The notes below the pieces were generated by a model. The model saw only the letters and a list, made by a program, of their open reading frames with translations, made no database searches and had not been told where the DNA came from. 64,000 bases of DNA from Deinococcus radiophilus (GTDB lineage Bacteria > Deinococcota > Deinococci > Deinococcales > Deinococcaceae): assembly GCF_020889625.1 (NCBI RefSeq), contig NZ_CP086382.1, forward strand, positions 62,001 through 126,000, in the 5' to 3' direction. Made by a program: the position numbers and the translations under genes. This document shows positions 50,426-57,834 of this stretch, one piece after another (position 1 is the stretch's first letter; every line of letters starts with the position of its first letter).

Positions 50426-51490
50426 GCACTCCACCCGGATGCTACGGTCAAGTTGCTGGCTACGGAAACGGCTAAAGCGGGAGCGAACGGTGATTATGTG
50501 CGGGCACATCATCCGGAGTTCGAATTTGTCCCCATTCCAGAAGGACGAGACGAAGCAGAGGCCTGGAGGCTGTTTCAGGTGATTGCCGAAACCATCCCGG
50601 CCAGTTCGCGAGTCATCTTCGACATCACCCACGGTCTGCGTTCGCTGCCTATGCTGGGCTTCCTGGCGCTGTCCTACCTGCGGGTGGTCAAAGACATTCA
50701 GGTTGAGCGGGTGCTGTATGGAGCACTGGAGCTGACGCCCCGCGAAGAAGGAGCTCTGACGCCGGTGATCGATCTGACGCCCCTTGTGATGCTGCTGGAT
50801 TGGGCCCAGGCTTCCGAAGAGTTCCTGCGAACCGGAGACGCGAGGCCGATGACGGCCCTGATGGACAACCAGAACATGGAGTCGCTCGCGCCGCTGCGCC
50901 GGCCGCTGGAAGATGTGTCGGCCGCCCTGGCGTTTCAGCGACCAGCACAGACCGCTCAGATGGCTGAGCAACTTCGCAAGGAGCTGCAAAAGGCCAAGAA
51001 GGCCGATCTCGAGCACCCTGTGGTCACCCTGATGCTCGATCACATCGAAGACCGGTTCGCGGGCATCGCGCATGGCAGCGACGCATTCTCCGCGCGCCAT
51101 GAACAGGTGCTCTTAGGCCAATTCGCACAGATGAAATTCTATGTTCGGGGTGGCCAATACGCTCAGGCCACCGAACTGGCATACGAATGGATGCGCAGTA
51201 TTCAGATGTGGCGCCTTGGGCGACCTTCTAAACAGAACCTATGGGTTTCAGCCAAACGTCCGAGAGAGCTGGCAGACAGCAGCATGCGCCCTATGGAACA
51301 GTGGCAGGACTTCCGGAGAGTCAGGAACCGCATTCGTGACCTCCGAAATGCCTTTGCCCATTTCAATGAATACAAGTCCCAGTTCGGTGAACAACTGGAA
51401 GATCCACGGGCCCTGTCCCGGGAAATCGAAGAGATTGTTCTGATAGACCTCCCCAAAATCCTCGGGCCGTTGGGACTGCGGCTGGAGTGA
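50426..51490 (+). CDS. Csx1-like CARF-HEPN protein, 5' end replaced by IS sequence
   Basis: About 354 residues of native sequence. CARF part: VKLLATETAKAG, then VIFDITHGLRSLPMLGFLALSYLR and ERVLYGALEL, typical of the Csx1/Csx2 (TIGR02221-type) family. C-terminal HEPN ribonuclease with the RxxxxH motif in RDLRNAFAHFNEY. Such proteins are activated by cyclic oligoadenylate made by type III Cas10. The first beta strand of the CARF domain (the usual MxxLLSFLGTG-like start) is missing, since IS ends occupy its place. Expression, if any, would depend on IS-borne signals. Probably inactive. Confidence 0.8.
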   Translation, partial: ALHPDATVKLLATETAKAGANGDYVRAHHPEFEFVPIPEGRDEAEAWRLFQVIAETIPASSRVIFDITHGLRSLPMLGFLALSYLRVVKDIQVERVLYGALELTPREEGALTPVIDLTPLVMLLDWAQASEEFLRTGDARPMTALMDNQNMESLAPLRRPLEDVSAALAFQRPAQTAQMAEQLRKELQKAKKADLEHPVVTLMLDHIEDRFAGIAHGSDAFSARHEQVLLGQFAQMKFYVRGGQYAQATELAYEWMRSIQMWRLGRPSKQNLWVSAKRPRELADSSMRPMEQWQDFRRVRNRIRDLRNAFAHFNEYKSQFGEQLEDPRALSREIEEIVLIDLPKILGPLGLRLE

Positions 51491-51491
51491 G

Positions 51492-51517
51492 CCTATCGGT
51501 GGCCGGCCACCGATAGG
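51492..51517 (+). terminator. Perfect 26-bp palindrome after the Csx1-like gene
   Basis: CCTATCGGTGGCC directly followed by its reverse complement, beginning one base after the stop codon. A strong stem-loop and likely terminator, but without a T run. Confidence 0.55.
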
Positions 51518-51602
51518 GCCGCCGTGCTGTGCATGATGGACGATCCGCTGCAGAACCGTCTACTGGACAAAGCAGCTTGGAGACGGGTATGTCCGGCAAC
51601 CG

Positions 51603-52613
51603 TTACCACCCCTCCAGCGCCTCGTTCAGTGCATCATCGGCCCACTTGGCATAGATGCGGGTGGTCTCCAGGGAGCTGTGGCCCAGGTGACGGGCCGCAT
51701 GTTCCAGATTTCCCGTCTGCCGGGTGAGCCTGGTTCCAGCATAGTGCCGCATCGCATGCCACCCGAGATATCTGACTCCCGATTCCTGGCAGAGTCGTCT
51801 CAGTCGTTGCCGCGCTGCAGTCTGCGTTGCGCCAATGACAGGCTCCTGTCCTCCGGGCTGGGTTTGCTCGTTGAGGAGGAGCAGCTCGTTCTTCAAACTG
51901 GCACTCAGGTGGACGTTCCGGACCTTTCTCCCTTTACCTGTCACCGTCATCTGAGCGGCAGACAACTGAACGTCACTCCACTTCAGGGCCACCGCTTCGG
52001 AGATGCGCAGTCCACCGTGGGCGCAGAGCAGAATCAGGACTCGGTCTCTGAGGCCTGCATATCCAAGAAGGCACAGCAGTTCATCATCCCGGTAAGGTTG
52101 CCGCTTGTCCCAGGGAGCGGTGTTATCCGGTGCGGGACTCAGGTCGGCCAAGGGGTCACTGTCCGTGACCCCCGCCCAGCGTAGCGCCTTGTAAAAGGCG
52201 CGGGCGGCGGCGAGGTGGACCTGCACCGTACTGGGGGCCAGTCCTTCAGCCTCCAGTGTCCTTATATATAAGGCACCACTGTCGCGACTCGGCCGCAGCA
52301 AGCTGACCGCTCTCACCTGAGCGAAGTCCAAATACCTCGCGATACCTTGCCGGTAGGTTCTCAGCGTCCTTGATGAAATAGCGGCCCCGGCTTTGCCAAA
52401 CAGTGCCAGGTGGGCTTCGGTGAGTGACCAGAGCTGCTGGGGATCGTAGGTCTGACCTGCCAGGACCGCTCGGCGGCGGCGCTCGTCCTGTGGGAGTTCG
52501 GCCCACTCACGCGAGTTGCCGAGCGGGCCATCCTGAAAACGTACCAGCTCGAAAGTCGAGGAGTCGTTCACGTTCACAGCTTCAGCTCCCTGATTTCCGG
52601 AGATAACAGTCAA
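51603..52613 (-). CDS. Tyrosine recombinase (XerC/XerD-like integrase)
   Basis: 336 residues. N-terminal SAM-like core-binding domain (ISSRTLRTYRQGIARYLDFA) and a complete catalytic domain: Arg in GGLRISEAVALKWSDV, HAMRHYAG (HxxR), LGHSSLETT (His) and the Tyr nucleophile in TRIYAKW. Could resolve replicon dimers or move a cassette. It lies between the CRISPR accessory genes and a double toxin-antitoxin block; the upstream intergenic region has repeated TTGTCACA motifs. No att site was identified. Confidence 0.9.
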   Translation of the reverse strand: MTVISGNQGAEAVNVNDSSTFELVRFQDGPLGNSREWAELPQDERRRRAVLAGQTYDPQQLWSLTEAHLALFGKAGAAISSRTLRTYRQGIARYLDFAQVRAVSLLRPSRDSGALYIRTLEAEGLAPSTVQVHLAAARAFYKALRWAGVTDSDPLADLSPAPDNTAPWDKRQPYRDDELLCLLGYAGLRDRVLILLCAHGGLRISEAVALKWSDVQLSAAQMTVTGKGRKVRNVHLSASLKNELLLLNEQTQPGGQEPVIGATQTAARQRLRRLCQESGVRYLGWHAMRHYAGTRLTRQTGNLEHAARHLGHSSLETTRIYAKWADDALNEALEGW

Positions 52614-52982
52614 GGTACCGGGCTGAGCTGAATACGGTCGAAGTCATGTCACGGCCTTTCTATTCGGGATTTGGAGAATATGCGTCCTGGAGAGGGTTTT
52701 CACACTTGCGGCAGTTTGTGATTGTCACAGCGCCTATGTCAATCGAACGAGGAATGTAGGCCAAGACAGGAAATGTCGTTGTCACAGTACGGGGCAGGCC
52801 GCTCATTGTGACAAATCTTAGACAGCTCCATTCGATGTATCTATCTTCTAAATCTACCTTACGCCAAGAAGAGTTGGCATAAAGTAAAGGGTGAATGTGG
52901 TCCTGGCTTCACTTCACTTCTGATGAGGTGCACTATTTGGTAGGCAATTTTTTAACCACTCTTAGTGTGCCAAAATATAGAC
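52614..52982. promoter_or_regulatory. Intergenic region with repeated TTGTCACA motifs
   Basis: 369 bp between the divergent recombinase and mazE genes. Motif copies: TTGTCACAG at 52723 and 52779 on the + strand, TTGTGACAA at 52806 (inverted). The first is part of the palindrome TGTGATTGTCACA (52717-52729). These may be recombinase or regulator sites. The remainder is AT-richer than its surroundings and shows no gene. Confidence 0.4.
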
Positions 52983-53225
52983 ATGACTCATTCTACACGC
53001 AGGCACATTGCCTTTGACACTCAAACGCTCCAGTTCTTAGAGCAGTATCAAGAGCGCCACGGACTCCCATCTTTCAGTGCCACGATTGAAGCTGCCGCTG
53101 CCGCTCTACAAGAACGCGAACTTCGCGAAGGGTATGAACGCTTTGCCCGGGATTACGCTGGGGACGAACAGGCACGGCAGGAAGCTGAAGCCTGGCTCGG
53201 TCTCCCGATGCAGGAGCAGGGATGA
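52983..53225 (+). CDS. mazE: MazE-like antitoxin
   Basis: 80 residues from ATG 52983 (MTHSTRRHIAFDTQTLQFLEQYQERHG). The N-terminal half has the ribbon-helix-helix-like pattern of MazE-type antitoxins, and the acidic C-terminus (FARDYAGDEQARQEAEAWLG) should wrap the toxin. No Shine-Dalgarno, and an AATATAGAC box is directly upstream, so leaderless start is possible. 4-bp overlap with the toxin gene. Confidence 0.75.
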   Translation: MTHSTRRHIAFDTQTLQFLEQYQERHGLPSFSATIEAAAAALQERELREGYERFARDYAGDEQARQEAEAWLGLPMQEQG

Positions 53226-53557
53226 AACGTGGTGACATCTATCAAGTCGACTTCGAGCCGAGCGTCCAGGGAGAGCCGGCCAGAAGCCGTCCTGCGGTCA
53301 TCTTGACGAACGACTTGGCGAATGAGGCGCTGCCGCATCTGGTCGTTGCTCCCATCACCAGCAACGTCAGCCGGGAGTATCCGTTTGACGTGATGCTGCC
53401 CGTCGGCACCTGCGGACTTCCGGAAACCAGCCGCGTTCAGCTCAACTACGTCCGTGGGCTCAACCGCAACAAGTTCGGAGCATATCTCGGCAGCCTGACG
53501 CGAGCACAGATGAGTGAACTTGACCGCAAGCTCAAATTGCATCTTGGCCTGAGCTGA
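53222..53557 (+). CDS. mazF: MazF/PemK-family mRNA interferase toxin
   Basis: 111 residues. Family sequence complete: MKRGDIYQVDFEPSVQGEPARSRPAVI, LVVAPITSNVSREYPFDV, and ETSRVQLNYVRGL, with the catalytic Arg of RPAVI and Ser/Thr of PITS. Endoribonuclease cutting mRNA, held by the upstream antitoxin. Start overlaps mazE. Confidence 0.9.
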   Translation: MKRGDIYQVDFEPSVQGEPARSRPAVILTNDLANEALPHLVVAPITSNVSREYPFDVMLPVGTCGLPETSRVQLNYVRGLNRNKFGAYLGSLTRAQMSELDRKLKLHLGLS

Positions 53558-53646
53558 GCGGAGTCGCCGCACCGCACCCAGGCTGGGGGGGTAAGCCACA
53601 GAGGGCTCTGTCTGGAATGTAGTATTGTTTCTACAAAGGAACAACT

Positions 53647-53889
53647 ATGACGACTATTAGTGCCCGTGAGTTCAACCAGCAGGTCAGCAAGGTCCGTAAA
53701 GCCGCCTCTAAAGAACCGGTCTTCATTACCGAACGCGGAGAGCCCAAACATGTCTTGCTGAGTATCGAGGCCTATGAAGCCCTCACCGGCAGTCAGCGGA
53801 ACATCGCCGACCTCCTGGCACTGGACGAAGACATCGACTTCGAACTTCCACAGCGCTCCGAGCTCACCCGCGCCGCGGAGCTGGACTGA
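53647..53889 (+). CDS. Phd/YefM-family antitoxin
   Basis: 80 residues. MTTISAREFNQQVSKVRKAASKEPVFITERGEPKHVLLSIEAYE is the classic Phd/YefM N-terminal DNA-binding domain. The acidic C-terminus (LDEDIDFELPQRSEL) binds the toxin. The stop and the toxin ATG overlap (TGATG). Promoter-like TTGTTTCTACAA lies just upstream. Confidence 0.92.
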   Translation: MTTISAREFNQQVSKVRKAASKEPVFITERGEPKHVLLSIEAYEALTGSQRNIADLLALDEDIDFELPQRSELTRAAELD

Positions 53890-54308
53890 TGTACCTGCTG
53901 GATACCAATGTCATTTCGGAACTGCGCAAGGTGAAGTCAGGACGGGCGAACGAAGGAGTCGTCGCCTGGTCGCAGACGGTGACGACGGCAGAGCTTTACC
54001 TCTCCGTCATCACGGTCCAGGAATTGGAATTAGGTGTCCTGCTTAAGGAACGCCGTGATCTACAGCAAGGAGCAGTACTTCGAAAATGGTTGGACGGCCA
54101 GGTGCTCCCAGCCTTTGCAGGACGCATCCTACCGATCACCCTGGAGATCGCCCGGCGAACAGCGAATCTGAACGTTCCCCAGCAGCGGGCCTTTTACGAC
54201 AGTCTGATTGCGGCGACGGCCCTGGAGCACGGCTACACCCTAGTGACCAGGAATGAAGCGGACATGCAGGGAACCGGCGTCGAGATCGTCAATCCCTTTC
54301 AGTCCTGA
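53889..54308 (+). CDS. vapC: VapC-type PIN-domain toxin
   Basis: 139 residues with PIN acidic residues: YLLDTNVISEL (Asp 5), VQELELGV (Glu), FYDSLIAATALEHG (Asp) and TRNEADM (Asp). RNase toxin paired with the Phd-like antitoxin. Its 3' end overlaps the end of the convergent helicase pseudogene by 20 bp. Confidence 0.92.
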   Translation: MYLLDTNVISELRKVKSGRANEGVVAWSQTVTTAELYLSVITVQELELGVLLKERRDLQQGAVLRKWLDGQVLPAFAGRILPITLEIARRTANLNVPQQRAFYDSLIAATALEHGYTLVTRNEADMQGTGVEIVNPFQS

Positions 54309-55290
54309 GTGCCTTCGTCTCCCAACCGTCGTCAAGGACTGTCGATATGGCTGCCTCAAAATCCATCGGGGTCATGTCGGCCTGCTCGCTGGGCCTGATG
54401 TACATCGAGGGCCGCACCTCTCGCGGCTCCTGCGTTTCCGCTTGTTGTGTGCTCCAGAACGCTTGCTCATCTTCTGTCAGCGGAAAAGGTGGGGGAGTGT
54501 CCGGAGCCGTATTCCACCAGCGATCCAGCAGGAGATTTCTGATTTCCGGTGAGGAAGTATATTCCTGCTCCCGGTCTAGATTCCGAAAGGTGTCCGCTGC
54601 CCGCTGCATGGGAGCCCCGCAGCCGGGTATGGCGTCGGTGGGCGTCTTAACGACGGCAACTGATGGTTCGTAAAGGAGCACGAGGCTCTCCTGGGCGCGA
54701 CTCAGGGCCACGTAGCGTAGCCGCGCCTCTTCGGGAGCGCTGTGATCGGTGTCCGCTGCCGGTTGCCAGCGCCCCCGTACGAACTGTCCATCGGGCGACC
54801 AGTACTGCCGGTACCCTTTGTTATGCGAGTCCAGTTCGTTGCTGACGACCACGATGACGTGGTCCCACTCCAGCCCTTTCGCACCGTGCATGGTCTGAAC
54901 GAAATCGGCGGTCAGTGGCCAGGGCATGAAGTTGCTCGCTTTAGTAAACTTCTCTTCCCTACTCAATTCTGGGAGCCTCTGCAACTCCAGATCCAAGAAT
55001 CTCGGTAGGTTACCCGGTGAATTCCGATACTTGTCTGAACCGGCGACGCGCCTGTGGATATCGTCCAGAATCTCCCACCATCTCAAGACTTCAGCGAGGA
55101 TAGTTTTATCGAACGTCTTGCTGGCGTGGAAACCGCCGGCTTGCATGGCTTGGCTGAACTCTTCTCGGCCGATTCCGCAGACCCAAGCTTGGTCGAGCCA
55201 CGTCTGTTCGGCCGTGAGCTGTTCCTGCTCATCCTCGCCGTCGTGCGCAGGGAGCAGGAGGGAGAGCGGGTGATAAGGCAGGGGTGGTTT
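54289..55290 (-). pseudogene. UvrD-type helicase, C-terminal half (cut by IS3-like copy 2)
   Basis: Continues the helicase whose first half is at 56543-57834. Motif V FVQTMHGAKGLEWDHVIVV and motif VI RLRYVALSRAQESLVLLYEP of SF1 helicases are intact. Removing the IS and one copy of TTT joins FGEK to PPLPYHPLSLLLPAHDG in frame. Stop at 54289. Confidence 0.88.
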
Positions 55291-55361
55291 GGTAGTGGTA
55301 CGCGAAATCCTTCCACATCGGCCCCACTTTTTAGGAGGGTGGGGCACACTGGAGGGAAGAT

Positions 55362-55649
55362 ATGGGAAAACAGCGCAAAACCTGGTCACCTGAACTCAAG
55401 GAGCAGCTTGTTCTGGCTGTCCTGAGCGGGGAGCACACCATCGCAGAAGCTGCTCGTGAATACGAGGTCAGCGAGAGCTTGATTCACACCTGGCGTGCCC
55501 AGTTTCTGGAAGCGGGCCGTGCCCGCCTCCAGGGAGTGAGGCCGGATGCAGCCCAGAAGAAGTTGGAGAAGGAAGTCCAGCAGCTCAAGGCCATCATTGC
55601 GGACAAGGAATTGTCACTCTATATCGCAAAAAAAATCCGGGGTCTCTGA
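55362..55649 (+). CDS. IS3-like transposase orfA, copy 2
   Basis: 95 residues, HTH protein nearly identical to orfA of copy 1 (differences such as VRPDAAQKKLEKE for ARPDAAQKKLKKE). Ends in the same A8 run, likely slippage into orfB. Confidence 0.88.
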   Translation: MGKQRKTWSPELKEQLVLAVLSGEHTIAEAAREYEVSESLIHTWRAQFLEAGRARLQGVRPDAAQKKLEKEVQQLKAIIADKELSLYIAKKIRGL

Positions 55650-55651
55650 GC

Positions 55652-56521
55652 GTGGATGAACTCCTGGCGTGCTACCAGGAGTTGCTCGGAGACCACCCGA
55701 AACTCAGTCTCAGCAGATTTGCTGGCGAGGTGGAGCGTCCATATCACGTCCTGCGCGATGCCCGGCAGAACGCAGAGCGTTCTGCACAGCGGACGGAGCG
55801 ACGTCAGCACGTCCTGGAAGAGGTACGGCTGAAAGCCCTGGAAGAGCCACTCAGCGGCTACCGTTTGATTTACCAGGCCCTGCAACAAGATGCCCAGCAG
55901 CCTTCTCCTGGCCTCCATACCGTCCGTCGCCACATGGCGGAGTTGAAGGTGCAGCGCCCGGTTCCCAGAAAGAAACGCCGTCCATCGGCATGCCCTACCT
56001 CTATCGTTCTCTGGCCAGCGGGCCGCCGAGTTCAGGTCGATGCCACACGGCTCAGCTTGCCGGACGGGATCTGCTGGGCTTATCTCGTCCTGGACGTAGA
56101 AAGTCGCGCACTGCTGCACATTGAAGTGGTCCGGAATCTCTCTGCCAGCAGCGCGGTCACCGCGCTGCAACGGGGAGTCTATGTGCTGCACCATCTCGGC
56201 ATACACGAGCAGCTCCTGATCATGACTGATGGTGGCTCAGATTTTACGTCTGGCGCATTCCAGGCGGCCTGTCAGGAGCTGGGCCACTGGGTACGGGCCA
56301 AGGTCTCACAGAAGGGAGGAATGGGCATCCTGGAAAGGCTCAACCGGACCTTCAAATATGACGGCGTGTTCCGGGAAGAATTGACGAATATTGCCCAGCT
56401 TCGTGCGTTCAGCACGAAGTTTAAAAACTGGTACAACTCTGAGAGAAGGCATTCCAGTCTGGGGTACACCTACCCCTGGGTTAAACTGCTTGCAGCTACG
56501 GAATCTTCGAACGTAGCCTGA
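55652..56521 (+). CDS. IS3-like transposase orfB, copy 2
   Basis: 289 residues from GTG 55652. DDE integrase with VQVDATRLSLPDG, IMTDGGSDFTSGAF and GMGILERLNRTFKYD. Complete and probably active together with orfA. Encoded on the strand opposite to the helicase it interrupts. Confidence 0.88.
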   Translation: MDELLACYQELLGDHPKLSLSRFAGEVERPYHVLRDARQNAERSAQRTERRQHVLEEVRLKALEEPLSGYRLIYQALQQDAQQPSPGLHTVRRHMAELKVQRPVPRKKRRPSACPTSIVLWPAGRRVQVDATRLSLPDGICWAYLVLDVESRALLHIEVVRNLSASSAVTALQRGVYVLHHLGIHEQLLIMTDGGSDFTSGAFQAACQELGHWVRAKVSQKGGMGILERLNRTFKYDGVFREELTNIAQLRAFSTKFKNWYNSERRHSSLGYTYPWVKLLAATESSNVA

Positions 56522-56542
56522 AGGATTTTCCGTACCACTACC

Positions 56543-57834
56543 TTTCTCTCCGAATTTGACGTCTAGGTACAGCCGGGCAGCGGTATATATTCGCTCCCTA
56601 TCTTGCTGCTCTCCGTACAGGCTGAGTTGCCTGCGGAGCGCGTCCCGTTGCTCCTGGGTTCTGACCAGGACGACTGTGCTTGGCTGCTGTCCATCCTGAT
56701 ACGTTTTCCAGAAAGTTGCTGCGACCCTGCGGAGCATCTTCGATCTGTCCAGCGAAGCGCCCGCGTCATCCTTCCCGTCGTCCGGCCGGGCCGTGGACCA
56801 GTACTCCCGGGTTTCTCCGGGAGGTAGCGCCGAGGCCGCCAGCGCCAGATGCCGCCGGGGGGAACGGAAGTTTCGGCTCAGGTGAAAACGGTGGTCTGCC
56901 TGCGCTTCCAGCTGCTGCATGAGCTCAGGGCGGCCTCCCTGAAAGCCATAGATGCTCTGCTGCGGATCGCCGACCACCCAGAATTCGCGGCCAGCCTGCG
57001 CCTTCCAGAGCCCCAGGAACATCTGATGCTGCAAAGGGGACATGTCCTGATACTCATCACTGATCAGCACCTCGGCGCCGGGGAGCAGGTCGGCACCGTT
57101 CTCCTCAATGTCGACCCAGGCTTGCCAGAGGTAGGCCAGGTGGGTGGTTCGGTAAGTAGAGGGCTGATCTGATCCTGCGGACGGTTCTCATTGAGCAGGT
57201 CCACGGTCCGGATGTACTCCTCGACCACCTGGCGGTACAGAGCGTACTGTGGCGTATCAACCTGACTGGGCAGGGTATTGGCCAGATAAGCGATCCAGGC
57301 CAGCACGCCCCTCAGTTCACCGCTCTCACTTCTCAGCGGGTAGCCGAACTTCCGCGCCAGCTCGTAAAGTCGCCGGGCGACCCGCTTGTCTGAGAGCAGC
57401 TCAGCTTCGCCGACTGCGCGGACGTCATGGTAGATGGGTGGTCCCTGGTAAGCGTCGTCAATGTAATAGGCAGGCTCTCCAAGGACGGATTCGTCGAAGC
57501 GCAGCAGGCCGGCTTCTTCGGCAGCCCTTTTCACAGCGTCCAGGCGTTCTCTGAGGTGACGGTAGCTCAGGGCATGTAATGTTTTGACCAGTATCTGTGG
57601 ACTGCCAGCATGTACCCCAGTTCGGTGTAGTCGGTCGGTGATCTCTAGCGCGACCTTACGGCCGAACGGCACGACCGCGACTTTGACCGCAGGATCCTGC
57701 TGAAGAAGGTGATCGAGCCGGTCGACCAGGACCCTTGTCTTACCGGTACCGGCCCCTGCGCGGACAACCGTCAGTGGAACGCGCTGAGCCGTGACGATCT
57801 CCCGCTGCTCGTGCGTGAGCGGCTTAACGTGCAT
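56543..57834 (-). pseudogene. UvrD-type helicase, N-terminal half with 5-bp frameshift
   Basis: SF1 DNA helicase start at ATG 57834 (GAGGAAG upstream), overlapping the ISL3-like gene by 11 bp. Motif I VVRAGAGTGKTRVLVDRL, motif II ISDEYQDMSPLQHQM, motif III VVGDPQQSIYGFQGG. Between motifs I and II the frame shifts at a tandem TGATCTGATC (57165-57174). Removing one 5-bp unit gives DQPSTYRTTHLAYLWQAW and an open frame to the IS. So the gene carried, or acquired, two separate lesions. Operon position after the transposase-like gene suggests a joint function. Confidence 0.88.

Larger units (their letters stand above)
55291..56542 (+). mobile_element. IS3-like element (copy 2) in the helicase gene
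   Basis: 1,252 bp, ends GGTAGTGGTACG on both sides (inverted) and a 3-bp TTT duplication (55288-55290 and 56543-56545). Near-identical to copy 1 at 48083-50379, without the nested element. Clean duplication and in-frame repair show recent transposition. Confidence 0.93.

Noticed and set aside
52717..52729. CRP/FNR-type binding site TGTGATTGTCACA
   Set aside because: Spacer is 3 instead of the usual 6 bp and the half-site recurs alone nearby; kept only as an unexplained repeat.
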